Notes: generated from the sequence alone by a model not told the origin. Shown: positions 8,771 to 18,120, counted from the stretch's first letter. The stretch is 64,000 nucleotides of DNA from Rugamonas fusca (GCF_014042365.1 NZ_JACEZS010000027.1:1-64000), one strand, 5' to 3'. Numbers and translations are program-made.

Positions 8771-8845
8771 ATGGATTTCTTCCTGCGACATCGTCATCGC
8801 TGGCGACGACACGCCGCACCGCCGCCGTTCCCCCAGGCGAATTGA
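8771..8845 (+). CDS. 24-residue small ORF or remnant of a duplicated receptor start
   Basis: An ATG at 8771 with a strong ribosome binding site (GGAAGGAGAGGCCC directly upstream) opens a 24-codon frame ending TGA at 8843-8845. The product starts MDFFLRHRHRWRR and is very basic. The first chemoreceptor starts MHFLQRMRLWQR, and promoter and leader are also similar. The frame may therefore be the decayed beginning of a duplicated receptor gene, or a translated leader peptide. It lies in the 347-bp gap between the two receptors; the rest of that gap shows a small CACAAG/CTTGTG hairpin at 8655-8670 and nothing else. Confidence 0.4.
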   Translation: MDFFLRHRHRWRRHAAPPPFPQAN

Positions 8846-8932
8846 TCACGGCCTGACACGGCTTTCCCTTTTTGGTACCGGCCACCGCGCCAGCGCGCGG
8901 TGCGGGATCGGTCGTCCCCGCAGGAGAGCATC

Positions 8933-10798
8933 ATGCGCAGCAGATTGTCCATCAAGCAGATTTTCACCGGATTTTTCGTCATCACCCTCACCCTCTCGGG
9001 CCTCAGCCTGTGGGCCTTGTCCCAGATCGCATCGCGCCAGGCCGAATCGACCCGCGCCAGCGAAGCGCGCTACCAATCCTACCTGCTGGCCGACGAACTG
9101 CGCCAAAGCTCGGACGATCTGACCCGGCTGGCACGCACCTACGTGGTCACGGGCGATCCACGCTACGAGCAACAGTACATGGACATCCTGGCCATCCGCA
9201 ACGGCGCCAAGCCGCGGCCCCAGCACTACGAGCGCATCTACTGGGACTTCATCGCGGCCGGCATGGACAAGCCCACGCCCGATGGCGAGACCGTGGCGCT
9301 GGCCGACCTGATGAAAAAGGCCGGCTTCACCGACGCCGAGTTCGCCAAGCTCAAGCAGGCGCAGGCGAATTCGGACGGCCTGGTCAAGACCGAAGTGATC
9401 GCCATGAACGCCGTCAAGGGCTTGTTCGACGATGGCACCGGCAAATTCACCAGGAAGGGCGAGCCGGATCTGGAGATGGCGCGCCGCATCATGCACGACG
9501 CCGAGTACCACAAGAACAAGGCCAGGATCATGCAGCCGGTGAATGAATTCCTCACCATCCTCGACCAGCGCACCGGCGAGGCGGTGGACGCGGCGGCGGC
9601 CGGCGCCCGCCATGCCTACCTGCTGGCCATCAGCCTGCTGGTGCTGTCGGTGGCCGCCTCGCTGGTCGGGCTGTACTTCGTGTACCGCCATATCCGCAAC
9701 AGCATCCGCAGCGCCGTGGGCTGCGCGGAAATGATCGCCGCCGGCGACCTGACGGGCCACATCGACGCGCAGGGCAGCGACGAGGTGGGCCTGCTGATGC
9801 GGGCCATGGACACCATCAACAACAACCTGGCGCGCATGATAGGTGACATCCGCAGCAGCACCGACGAGATGACGACCGCCACCCATGAAATCGCGCTGGG
9901 CAATGCGGACCTGTCGGCCCGCACCGAGGCGCAAGCCAGTTCGCTGGAGGAGACGGCCAGTTCGATGGAGGCCCTGACGGGGACGGTCACCCAGAACGCC
10001 GGCCACGCGCGCGAAGCCAACGAACTGGCCGCCAGCGCCTCCACGGTGGCGGCCCAGGGTGGCGAAGTGGTGGCCCAGGTGGTGCAGACCATGGGCGCCA
10101 TCAAGGACAGCTCGGGCAAGATCGTCGACATCATCGGCGTGATCGACGGCATCGCGTTCCAGACCAATATCCTGGCCCTGAACGCGGCCGTGGAGGCGGC
10201 GCGTGCCGGCGAACAGGGACGCGGCTTCGCCGTGGTGGCGTCGGAAGTGCGCAGCCTGGCCCAGCGCAGCGCGGCGGCGGCCAAGGAGATCAAGGCCCTG
10301 ATCAACGATTCCGTGGAGCGGGTGGACACGGGCAGCAAGCTGGTGAACGACGCCGGCCAGACCATGGACCAGATCGTGCAATCGGTGCGCCAGGTGGCCG
10401 ACATCCTGGTCGAGATCACGGCCGCCAGCCAGGAGCAAAGCACCGGCATCACGGAAGTGAACGCGGCCATCACGCAGATGGACAGCATCACCCAGCAGAA
10501 CGCGGCGCTGGTGGAACAGGCGGCGGCGGCGGCCGAGAGCCTGCAGGAACAGGCGCAGGCGCTGGCCCATGCCGTGAGCATCTTCCATGTGCCCGGCGGT
10601 GCCCATGCGGCGCCCACGCGGCCCGCGCTGGCGCCGGCCAAAGCACCCGCGCCTGCCGCCGCGCCAGTCGCGGCGCCTCGCCCGCGTCCCGTGCTCAAGC
10701 CGGTGCCACGCGCGCCCGCGCCGCAACTGGCGGCCAAGCCGGCCAAGGCGGCCAGCAAGGCGCACAGCGCGCCCGCCGACGAGTGGGAGGAATTCTAG
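8933..10798 (+). CDS. methyl-accepting chemotaxis protein with C-terminal WEEF tether
   Basis: A 621-residue chemoreceptor. Transmembrane helix 1 is at about 8-28 (FTGFFVITLTLSGLSLWALS). The periplasmic domain carries the motif SSDDLTRLARTYVVTGDPRYEQQY seen in a family of chemoreceptors and hybrid kinases. Then come helix 2 (AYLLAISLLVLSVAASLVGLYF), HAMP, and the signalling domain with tip IAFQTNILALNAAVEAARAG. A long Ala/Pro-rich flexible linker (about 565-610) leads to the final DEWEEF, which fits the xWxxF pentapeptide that docks CheR/CheB. This should be a high-abundance-type, self-adapting receptor. The ATG at 8933 is preceded by CAGGAG. It ends 16 bp from the convergent Cache gene. Confidence 0.93.
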   Translation: MRSRLSIKQIFTGFFVITLTLSGLSLWALSQIASRQAESTRASEARYQSYLLADELRQSSDDLTRLARTYVVTGDPRYEQQYMDILAIRNGAKPRPQHYERIYWDFIAAGMDKPTPDGETVALADLMKKAGFTDAEFAKLKQAQANSDGLVKTEVIAMNAVKGLFDDGTGKFTRKGEPDLEMARRIMHDAEYHKNKARIMQPVNEFLTILDQRTGEAVDAAAAGARHAYLLAISLLVLSVAASLVGLYFVYRHIRNSIRSAVGCAEMIAAGDLTGHIDAQGSDEVGLLMRAMDTINNNLARMIGDIRSSTDEMTTATHEIALGNADLSARTEAQASSLEETASSMEALTGTVTQNAGHAREANELAASASTVAAQGGEVVAQVVQTMGAIKDSSGKIVDIIGVIDGIAFQTNILALNAAVEAARAGEQGRGFAVVASEVRSLAQRSAAAAKEIKALINDSVERVDTGSKLVNDAGQTMDQIVQSVRQVADILVEITAASQEQSTGITEVNAAITQMDSITQQNAALVEQAAAAAESLQEQAQALAHAVSIFHVPGGAHAAPTRPALAPAKAPAPAAAPVAAPRPRPVLKPVPRAPAPQLAAKPAKAASKAHSAPADEWEEF

Positions 10799-10814
10799 TG
10801 GCGGCCGGTCGCGC

Positions 10815-11276
10815 TTATTTGTAGATGCCGGAGCCGACGATCAGATCGCCGCTACGCTCAACATAACCGGCTTTCAGGTCGACCTGTTTGGTGATGGGAT
10901 TGGGCCACTTGTATTCGACCCAGCCCTTGCCTGCCGGTCCGCTGGCCGTTTCGATGAAGCTCTTGACGATGTACTTGCCCTCGCCGTCGCGCAGCTCGAG
11001 CAGGTTGCGCCCGACCATCTTGGGATTGACGCCGTGCGCCACGGCCACGCCCTTCATGTCGTACACGTAGACATACAGGTCGCGATCGTGGAAGGTGGTG
11101 TTGGCGGGGTTGGCGAATTCGGCGAACGCCTTGTCCTTGCCGTGATCCTTGATGTAGGCGATGGCCTTCTGGGTCATGGCGACGGCTTCGGCCGCCGTGC
11201 CTTTCTCGGCGGCGCCGGCTGGCGCCAGCGCGCATAAGGACGCGCCGAGAATGGCGCAGCTGAGCAGGGTTTTCAT
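10815..11276 (-). CDS. stand-alone periplasmic Cache (sCache_2) domain protein
   Basis: A 153-residue exported protein with a signal peptide (MKTLLSCAILGASLCALAPAGAA, cleavage about residue 23). It consists of a single Cache_2 sensor fold: AIAYIKDHGKDKAFAEFANPANTTFHDRDLYVYVYDMKGVAVAHGVNPKMVGRNLLELRDGEGKYIVK, then YVERSGDLIVGSGIYK. Cache_2 domains usually form the extracytoplasmic part of receptors and kinases; here there is no membrane anchor or output domain. It may be a soluble ligand-binding partner of a receptor such as the convergent chemoreceptor, but that is inference. GGAGACATCAT precedes the ATG. Confidence 0.88.
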   Translation of the reverse strand: MKTLLSCAILGASLCALAPAGAAEKGTAAEAVAMTQKAIAYIKDHGKDKAFAEFANPANTTFHDRDLYVYVYDMKGVAVAHGVNPKMVGRNLLELRDGEGKYIVKSFIETASGPAGKGWVEYKWPNPITKQVDLKAGYVERSGDLIVGSGIYK

Positions 11277-11410
11277 ATGATGTCTCCGTGGTTGGTCTGA
11301 TTATTCTGCAGGGGAGCCCGCGAGCTACCAGCATGCAGTATCGGAGAAAATCGCCAGCTTGTCGTCCGTAGAAATACGGAGTGACGGCTGGGCCACGGCG
11401 CCGGATCGAC

Positions 11411-11440
11411 GAAAAAAAGCCGGGAACCAGTCCCGGCTTT
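11411..11440 (-). terminator. rho-independent terminator of the pyruvate dehydrogenase operon
   Basis: Inverted repeat AAAGCCGGGA / TCCCGGCTTT with a five-base loop, followed on the minus strand by a run of seven T, 20 bp beyond the lpdA stop codon. Confidence 0.9.
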
Positions 11441-11460
11441 CGTGTTGCCCGCTGTCCGCC

Positions 11461-13239
11461 TTAGCGCTTGCGCGGCGGCGGCAGATCGGTGCAGCTGCCT
11501 TCGTACACTTCGGCGGCCATGCCGATCGACTCGCCCAGCGTCGGGTGCGGGTGGATGGTCTTGCCGATGTCGGTGCCGTCGCAACCCATCTCGATGGCCA
11601 GCGCGATCTCGCCGATCATGTCGCCGGCGTGCGTGCCGACCATGGTGCCGCCGATGATGCGGTGCGTCTCGGCGTCGAACAGCAGCTTGGTGAAGCCTTC
11701 GGCGCGGCCATTGGCCACGGCGCGGCCGCTCGCGGCCCACGGGAAGTGGCCCTTCTCGACCTTGATGCCCTTGGCCTTGGCTTCGTCTTCCGTGATGCCG
11801 GCCCACGCCACTTCCGGATCGGTGTAGGCCACCGACGGAATCACCTTGACGTCGAAGTGCGACTTCTGGCCCACGGCCGCTTCGGCCGCCACGTGCGCCT
11901 CATGCACCGCCTTGTGCGCCAGCATGGGCTGGCCCACCAGGTCGCCGATGGCGAAGATGTTGGGCACGTTGGTGCGCATCTGGCTGTCGACCGGGATGAA
12001 GCCGCGGTCCGTCACCACCACGCCGGCCTTGTCGGCGGCGATTTTCTTGCCGTTCGGGCTGCGGCCCACGGCCACCAGCACCAGGTCGTACAGCTGCGGC
12101 GCAGGCGCCGTGGCACCGGCTTCGGCGGCCTCGAAGGTGACCTTGATCCCTTCCGGCAGCGCTTCCACCGCGACCGTCTTGGTCTTGGTCATGATGTTGT
12201 CGAAGCGCGCTTCGTTGTACTTCTGCCAGACCTTGACGGCGTCGCGGTCGGCGCCCTGCATCAGGCCGTCCATCATTTCGACGACGTCGATGCGGGCACC
12301 GAAGGTCGAATAGACGGTCGCCATTTCCAGGCCGATGATGCCGCCGCCGATGACCAGCATGCGTTTCGGGATCTGGCGCAGTTCCAGCGCGCCGGTCGAA
12401 TCGACGATGCGCGGATCTTCCGGCACGAACGGCAGCTTCACCACCGACGAACCGGCGGCGATGATGGCCTGCTTGAACTGCACCACCTTCTTGCTGCCAT
12501 CCTTGGCCGTCACTTCGATATGGTTCGCGCTCAGGAACTGGCCCACGCCCACCACCACCTGCGTCTTGCGGGCCTTGGCCATGCCGGCCAGGCCGCCGGT
12601 CATGTTCTTGATCACACCTTCCTTGTACTTGCGCACCTGGTCGATGTCGATGGTCGGCTTGGCGAAGGTGACGCCGGTCTTGGCCATGTGCGCCGTCTCG
12701 TCGATCACGGACGCCACGTGCAGCAGCGCCTTGGACGGGATGCAACCGACGTTCAGGCACACGCCGCCCAGCGTTTCGTAACGCTCGACGATAACGGTGT
12801 TCAGGCCCAGGTCGGCCGCGCGGAAGGCGGCCGAGTAGCCGCCAGGGCCGCCGCCCAGCACCATCATGTCGCAGTCGATATCAACAGCGCCGGTGTAGCT
12901 GCCGCCGATCGGCGCCACGGCCGGGGTGGCGCTCGGTGCGGGTGCGGGGGCTGCGGCGGCAGGTGCCGGCGCGGCGGCGGCTGCAGGTGCTGCTGCCGCG
13001 CCATTCGCTTCCACGATCAGCAGCAGGCTGCCTTCGTTGACCTTGTCGCCCGCCTTGACCTTGAGTTCCTTGACCACGCCGGCGTGGGTCGAAGGGATCT
13101 CCATGCTGGCCTTGTCCGACTCCACCGTCGCCAGCGACTGGTCGACCTTGATGGTATCGCCCACCTTGACCATCACCTCGATCACTTCCACATCCTTGAA
13201 GTCGCCGATGTTCGGTACTTTCACTTCCACAGTGCTCAT
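11461..13239 (-). CDS. lpdA: dihydrolipoyl dehydrogenase (E3) with N-terminal lipoyl domain
   Basis: The 592-residue E3 of the pyruvate dehydrogenase complex, which reoxidises dihydrolipoamide with NAD+. Residues 1-80 form a lipoyl domain (lipoylated Lys43 in VESDKASMEIPS). An Ala/Pro linker follows to about 115, then the FAD-binding GGGPGGYSAAF (about 129-139) and the redox disulfide Cys161-Cys166 (GGVCLNVGCIPSK). The NAD site (VIGGGIIGLEMATVY) and the C-terminal dimerisation domain with HPHPTLGES complete it. E3 with its own lipoyl domain is about 115 residues longer than the classical form and is known from Neisseria, Ralstonia and relatives. Last gene of the aceE-aceF-lpdA operon, 12 bp after aceF. 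Confidence 0.97.
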   Translation of the reverse strand: MSTVEVKVPNIGDFKDVEVIEVMVKVGDTIKVDQSLATVESDKASMEIPSTHAGVVKELKVKAGDKVNEGSLLLIVEANGAAAAPAAAAAPAPAAAAPAPAPSATPAVAPIGGSYTGAVDIDCDMMVLGGGPGGYSAAFRAADLGLNTVIVERYETLGGVCLNVGCIPSKALLHVASVIDETAHMAKTGVTFAKPTIDIDQVRKYKEGVIKNMTGGLAGMAKARKTQVVVGVGQFLSANHIEVTAKDGSKKVVQFKQAIIAAGSSVVKLPFVPEDPRIVDSTGALELRQIPKRMLVIGGGIIGLEMATVYSTFGARIDVVEMMDGLMQGADRDAVKVWQKYNEARFDNIMTKTKTVAVEALPEGIKVTFEAAEAGATAPAPQLYDLVLVAVGRSPNGKKIAADKAGVVVTDRGFIPVDSQMRTNVPNIFAIGDLVGQPMLAHKAVHEAHVAAEAAVGQKSHFDVKVIPSVAYTDPEVAWAGITEDEAKAKGIKVEKGHFPWAASGRAVANGRAEGFTKLLFDAETHRIIGGTMVGTHAGDMIGEIALAIEMGCDGTDIGKTIHPHPTLGESIGMAAEVYEGSCTDLPPPRKR

Positions 13240-13251
13240 AGATCGCTCCCC

Positions 13252-14919
13252 TTACAGCAGAATTTTGCGCATGTCGGCCAGCACTTCGCCCAGGTACACG
13301 GCGAAGCGCGCGCCCATGGCGCCGTCGATCACGCGGTGATCGTAGGACAGCGAGGTGCCCATCATCAGGCGCGGCTGGAAGGCCTTGCCATCCCACACCG
13401 GCTTGATCGAAGCCTTGGACAGGCCCAGGATCGCCACTTCCGGCGCGTTCACGATAGGCGTGAAGTGCGTGCCGCCGATGCCGCCCAGCGAGGAGATGGT
13501 GAAGCTGGCGCCCTGCATGTCGGTCGGTTTGAGCTTGCCTTCGCGCGCCTGCGCGGACAGTTCGGCCATTTCCTTGGCGATCTGCGCCACGCCCTTCTTG
13601 TCGGCGTCCTTGATCACGGGGACCACCAGGCCGTTTGGCGTGTCGGCCGCGAAGCCGATGTTGTAGTACTGCTTGAGGATCAGGTTCTCGCCCTTCTCGT
13701 CGAGCGAGGCGTTAAAGGCCGGGAACTTCTTGAGCGCGGCCACGGATGCCTTGATCACGAAGGCCAGCATGGTCAGCTTGGCGGCGTCCTTGTTCTTGGC
13801 GTTGGCGGCGTTCGATTCGACGCGGAATGCTTCCAGGTCGGTCACGTCGGCTTCGTCGAACTGCGTCACGTGCGGGATCATCACCCAGTTGCGGTGCAGG
13901 TTCGGGCCGCTGATCTTCTTGATGCGCGACAGCGGCAGCAGCTCGGTGGCGCCGAACTTGCTGAAGTCCAGCGACGGCCATGGCAGCAGGTCCAGGCCCA
14001 CGCCGGTGCCGCCGGCGGCAGGCTTGGCGGCGCCGGCTGGCGCGGCCACGGTGCCCGCCATCACGCCCTTGACATAGCTTTGCACGTCGAGCTGGGTGAT
14101 GCGGCCTTTCGGGCCGGTGCCAGGCACCAGGCCCAGGTCCACGCCCAGTTCACGGGCGAACTTGCGGATCGACGGCGATGCGTGCGACAGCTTGCCCGTC
14201 ACCACAGAACCGGCCGAGGCGGCAGGCGCAGCGGCGGCGGCAGGAGCGGCGACCGCAGGTGCGGCAGGCGCGCTGGCCGCTGCGGGTGCGGCGGCGGCTG
14301 GTGCAGCTGCAGCAACGGCGGCCGGTGCGGCGCCGCCGGTTGCATCGACCACCAGCACCAGCGAACCTTCAGCGACCTTGTCGCCCACCTTGACCTTGAT
14401 TTCCTTGACCACGCCGGCGTGGCTGGACGGGATCTCCATGCTGGCCTTGTCCGATTCCACGGTGATCAGCGACTGGTCCACCTTGACCGTATCGCCAACC
14501 TTGACCATCACTTCGATCACTTCCACTTCCTTGAAGTCGCCGATGTCCGGCACCTTCACTTCGACCGGGCCGGCCGCAGCGGCTGGCGCGGCGGCGGGTG
14601 CCGGGGCTGCGGCTGGTGCAGCGGCAGCTGGCGCGGGCGCGGCGGCCGGCGCGGCGGCCGGCGCAGGAGCAGCACCGGCGCCGTCAGCTTCCACCAGCAA
14701 CAGCAGCGAGCCTTCGGCCACCTTGTCGCCCACCTTGACCTTGATCTCCTTGATCACGCCGGCCTGGCTGGAGGGGATCTCCATGCTGGCCTTGTCCGAT
14801 TCCACGGTCACCAGCGACTGATCGACCTTGATCGTATCGCCCACCTTGACCATCAATTCAATGACTTCGACTTCCTTGAAATCGCCGATATCCGGGACTT
14901 TGACTTCCACAATGCTCAT
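13252..14919 (-). CDS. aceF: pyruvate dehydrogenase E2, dihydrolipoyllysine acetyltransferase
   Basis: The 555-residue core of the pyruvate dehydrogenase complex, transferring the acetyl group from lipoyl to CoA. It has two lipoyl domains (Lys43 and Lys158, both in VESDKASMEIPSS) joined by Ala/Pro-rich flexible linkers, a peripheral subunit-binding domain (ASPSIRKFARELGVDLGLVPG, about 248-283), and a catalytic domain ending DHRVIDGAMGARF with catalytic His528 and Asp532. The first and second lipoyl domains and that of LpdA are nearly identical at DNA level, which suggests internal duplication with gene conversion. It lies 21 bp after aceE. Confidence 0.97.
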   Translation of the reverse strand: MSIVEVKVPDIGDFKEVEVIELMVKVGDTIKVDQSLVTVESDKASMEIPSSQAGVIKEIKVKVGDKVAEGSLLLLVEADGAGAAPAPAAAPAAAPAPAAAAPAAAPAPAAAPAAAAGPVEVKVPDIGDFKEVEVIEVMVKVGDTVKVDQSLITVESDKASMEIPSSHAGVVKEIKVKVGDKVAEGSLVLVVDATGGAAPAAVAAAAPAAAAPAAASAPAAPAVAAPAAAAAPAASAGSVVTGKLSHASPSIRKFARELGVDLGLVPGTGPKGRITQLDVQSYVKGVMAGTVAAPAGAAKPAAGGTGVGLDLLPWPSLDFSKFGATELLPLSRIKKISGPNLHRNWVMIPHVTQFDEADVTDLEAFRVESNAANAKNKDAAKLTMLAFVIKASVAALKKFPAFNASLDEKGENLILKQYYNIGFAADTPNGLVVPVIKDADKKGVAQIAKEMAELSAQAREGKLKPTDMQGASFTISSLGGIGGTHFTPIVNAPEVAILGLSKASIKPVWDGKAFQPRLMMGTSLSYDHRVIDGAMGARFAVYLGEVLADMRKILL

Positions 14920-14940
14920 AGCGTTTGCTCCGTATTCTGT

Positions 14941-17637
14941 TTATTGGGTCACCGGATTTGGCTTGTTGGCGTCGATGCCATACTTGGCGATCGCCTGCTC
15001 CACCACGGACACGTCGATCTTGCCTTCTTCGCTCAGCGACTTCAGCGCGGCGACCGTGATGTAGTAACGGTTCACCTCGAAGAACTCACGCAGCTTGGCG
15101 CGGCTGTCGGAGCGGCCGAAACCGTCCGTGCCCAGCACGCGGTAGGTGCGGTTCTTCGGCACGTAGGCGCGGATCTGTTCCGCGAAGGCGCGCATGTAGT
15201 CGGTGGTGGCGATGATCGGGCCATCGGTGCCTTGCAGGCATTCGGTGGCGTACGGCACGCGTTGCGTCTTGCCCGGGTTGACCAGGTTCCAGCGCTCGCA
15301 GTCCTGGCCATCGCGGGCCACCAGCGTGAGCGACGGAGCGGACCACACGTCGGCGGCGATGTTCCAGTCGTTCTTCAGCAGTTCGGCGGCGAACATCGAT
15401 TCGCGCAGGATGGTGCCCGAGCCGATCAGCTGCACGCGCTGCTTGGCCGACTTGTCGCCTTCCTGCAGCAGGTACATGCCCTTCAGGATGCCCGCTTCCT
15501 GGCCAGCCTTCAGGCCTGGGTGCGGGTAGTTCTCGTTCATGATGGTGATGTAGTAGAACACGTCTTCCTGTTCCGCCACCATGCGGCGCAGGCCATCCTG
15601 GATGATGACCGCCACTTCATGCGAGAAGGTCGGATCGTACGGTACGCAGTTGGGGATGGTGGCCGCGATGATGTGGCTGTGGCCATCCTCGTGCTGCAAG
15701 CCTTCGCCATTCAGCGTGGTGCGGCCGGCGGTACCGGCCATCAGGAAGCCGCGGGCGCGCATGTCGCCTGCCGCCCAGGCCAGGTCGCCGATACGCTGCA
15801 TGCCGAACATCGAGTAGAAGGTGTAGAACGGCACCATCACGCGGTTGTTGGTGGAGTACGACGTGGCCGCCGCGATCCACGAACTCATGCCGCCCGCCTC
15901 GTTGATGCCCTCTTGCAGGATCTGGCCGGCCTTGTCCTCGCGGTAGTACATCACCTGGTCCTTGTCGACCGGCTCGTACAACTGGCCTTGCTGGTTGAAG
16001 ATACCGATCTGGCGGAACAGGCCTTCCATGCCGAAGGTACGCGACTCGTCGACCAGGATAGGCACCACGCGCTGGCCCAGATTAGGGTCTTTCAGCAGCG
16101 AGGTGATGATACGCACGTAGGCTTGCGTGGTCGAGATTTCACGGCCTTCCGGGGTCGCGTCCAGCACGTTCTGGAACGTCGACAGCGCCGGCACCGGCAA
16201 GGACTCCTCGGCCTTCTCGCGGCGCTGCGGCAGGTAGCCGCCCAGCGCGGCGCGGCGCTCGTGCAGGTATTTCATTTCCGGCGAATCCTCGGCCGGCTTG
16301 AAGAACGGGATCTCGGCCAGCTTGTCGTCCGGGATAGGCAGCGCGAAGCGGTCGCGCATTTCGCGGATGGCCGCGTCGTCCAGCTTCTTGGTCTGGTGCG
16401 CCGTGTTGCGCGCCTCGCCCGACTTGCCCATGCCGAAGCCCTTGACGGTCTTCACCAGGATCACGGTCGGCTGGCCCTTGTGTTCCTGCGCGACCTTGAA
16501 GGCGGCGTAGATCTTGTGCGGATCGTGGCCGCCGCGGGTCAGGCGCCAGATGTCGTCGTCGGTCATGTTGGCGACCATTTCCAGCAGCTTCGGATGCTTG
16601 CCGAAGAAGTGCTTGCGCACGTAAGCGCCATCCTTGGCCTTGTAGTTCTGGTATTCGCCGTCCACGGTTTCCATCATCACGCGCTGCAGGATGCCGTCCT
16701 TGTCGCGCGCCAGCAGCTCGTCCCAGCCCGGGCCCCAGATGACCTTGACGACGTTCCAGCCGGCGCCGCGGAAGTCCGCTTCCAGTTCCTGGATGATCTT
16801 GCCGTTGCCGCGCACCGGGCCGTCCAGGCGCTGCAGGTTGCAGTTGACGACGATGACCAGGTTGTCCAGCTGTTCGCGGGCGGCCATGCCGATGGCGCCC
16901 ATCGATTCCGGTTCATCCATCTCGCCGTCGCCGCAGAAGGCCCACACTTTGCGCTCGGCCGTGTCGGCGATGGAGCGGGCATGCAGGTACTTCAGGAAGC
17001 GCGCCTGGTAGATCGCCATCAGCGGGCCCAGGCCCATGGACACGGTGGGGAACTGCCAGAACTTGGGCATCAGTTTCGGGTGCGGGTACGACGACAGGCC
17101 CTTGCCATCGACTTCGCGGCGGAAGTTCAGCAGTTGCTCTTCGGTCAGGCGGCCTTCCAGGAAGGCGCGCGCGTAGATGCCGGGCGAGGAGTGACCCTGG
17201 ATGTACAGCAGGTCGCCGCCGTGGGTGTCGCTGGGGGCTTTCCAGAAGTGGTTGAAGCCGATGCCCAGCATGTTGGCCAGCGAAGCGAAGCTCGACAGGT
17301 GGCCGCCCAGGTCGCCGTCAGCGCGGTTGGCCTTGACCACCATCGCCATCGCGTTCCAGCGCATGTACGAGCGCAGGCGCTCTTCCAGTTCCAGGTTGCC
17401 GGGGCAATGGGCTTCCTGGTGTTGCGGGATGGTGTTCACGTAGGCCGTGTTGGCGGAGAACGGGATGTGGGCGCCGCGGCGGCGCGCCAGGTCCACCAGG
17501 CGCTCCATCAGGTAGTGCGCGCGATCCGGACCCTCTTGCTCGAGCACCGCTTCCAGTGCGTCCAGCCATTCTTTCGTTTCCTGCGAATCAGGGTCGATGG
17601 CGGTGAGCGCCGTTACCTGGTCAAGTTGAGCTGACAT
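14941..17637 (-). CDS. aceE: pyruvate dehydrogenase E1 (homodimeric type)
   Basis: The 898-residue thiamine-diphosphate enzyme that decarboxylates pyruvate and reductively acetylates E2. The length fits the AceE family (about 890). Visible landmarks are the ThDP motif region GDGEMDEPESMGAIGMA...NLVIVVNCNLQRLDGPVRGN, the HFFGKHP and KTVKGFGMG segments, and the C-terminal VLGTDGFGRSDSRAKLREFFEVN. The ATG at 17635-17637 is preceded by GGAGA. First gene of the operon; its promoter should lie in 17638-17800, where an AT-rich stretch with TATAAA on the minus strand (about 17774-17779) is a candidate -10. Confidence 0.97.
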   Translation of the reverse strand: MSAQLDQVTALTAIDPDSQETKEWLDALEAVLEQEGPDRAHYLMERLVDLARRRGAHIPFSANTAYVNTIPQHQEAHCPGNLELEERLRSYMRWNAMAMVVKANRADGDLGGHLSSFASLANMLGIGFNHFWKAPSDTHGGDLLYIQGHSSPGIYARAFLEGRLTEEQLLNFRREVDGKGLSSYPHPKLMPKFWQFPTVSMGLGPLMAIYQARFLKYLHARSIADTAERKVWAFCGDGEMDEPESMGAIGMAAREQLDNLVIVVNCNLQRLDGPVRGNGKIIQELEADFRGAGWNVVKVIWGPGWDELLARDKDGILQRVMMETVDGEYQNYKAKDGAYVRKHFFGKHPKLLEMVANMTDDDIWRLTRGGHDPHKIYAAFKVAQEHKGQPTVILVKTVKGFGMGKSGEARNTAHQTKKLDDAAIREMRDRFALPIPDDKLAEIPFFKPAEDSPEMKYLHERRAALGGYLPQRREKAEESLPVPALSTFQNVLDATPEGREISTTQAYVRIITSLLKDPNLGQRVVPILVDESRTFGMEGLFRQIGIFNQQGQLYEPVDKDQVMYYREDKAGQILQEGINEAGGMSSWIAAATSYSTNNRVMVPFYTFYSMFGMQRIGDLAWAAGDMRARGFLMAGTAGRTTLNGEGLQHEDGHSHIIAATIPNCVPYDPTFSHEVAVIIQDGLRRMVAEQEDVFYYITIMNENYPHPGLKAGQEAGILKGMYLLQEGDKSAKQRVQLIGSGTILRESMFAAELLKNDWNIAADVWSAPSLTLVARDGQDCERWNLVNPGKTQRVPYATECLQGTDGPIIATTDYMRAFAEQIRAYVPKNRTYRVLGTDGFGRSDSRAKLREFFEVNRYYITVAALKSLSEEGKIDVSVVEQAIAKYGIDANKPNPVTQ

Positions 17638-18120
17638 GTATGAAGTCTCCTGTGTGAATGCCTGGATCCAGGGATCGCCGGCGGACGGTACTGCGCTGAT
17701 TATTTACCAATACGACAATTTAGTGGGTAGATTCTAACAGCACTTCCACGCTTTTTCAAATAGCGATATGAGTTTTTATAATGTGAAATTCAATGTCGTT
17801 TTTTGCCACGCTGGGTGCTGCATTGCAGCACGACCGTGCGCCGGAAAGGTCGCGGAAAATGGGAAAGAAAGCGCGCCACTAAAGGCGGCGTGCGAAAGCT
17901 GGGGGATTTTCTCAAAAAGACTTGACAGTCAGGATTAAGGTGCTATAGCAGCGAGCGCATGCATGGCCGCTTATCGCATGCTGCGCGCGCATTGAACCCT
18001 TCCTTGCGTTGCCGCTATATGAATCGCAGCGAGAAGAAGCTAAGCTCAAACGGGAATGGGATTGCATCGGCTCATTGATGGCCAGACATATTCAAACGCA
18101 CGACCTTGAAAGGATCAACC
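17638..18120. other. 483-bp divergent intergenic region, aceE / arsDA
   Basis: No convincing gene. It holds the aceE promoter to the left, a short inverted repeat GTGCTGC-ATT-GCAGCAC at 17815-17831 (possible operator), and a rightward promoter candidate TTGACA (17922-17927) - 16 bp - TATAGC (17944-17949) that could serve arsDA. A 20-codon frame from the ATG at 18018 has no ribosome binding site and I do not support it. No ArsR gene or recognisable ArsR operator is evident. Confidence 0.5.

Noticed and set aside
11359..17634. A 2091-codon open frame antisense to lpdA-aceF-aceE
   Set aside because: It is the mirror of high-GC codon bias; the translation is His/Arg/Gly-rich with no family resemblance, while the opposite strand encodes clear enzymes.
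18018..18080. Short leader peptide before arsD
   Set aside because: The 20-codon frame has no ribosome binding site and no metal-binding residues.
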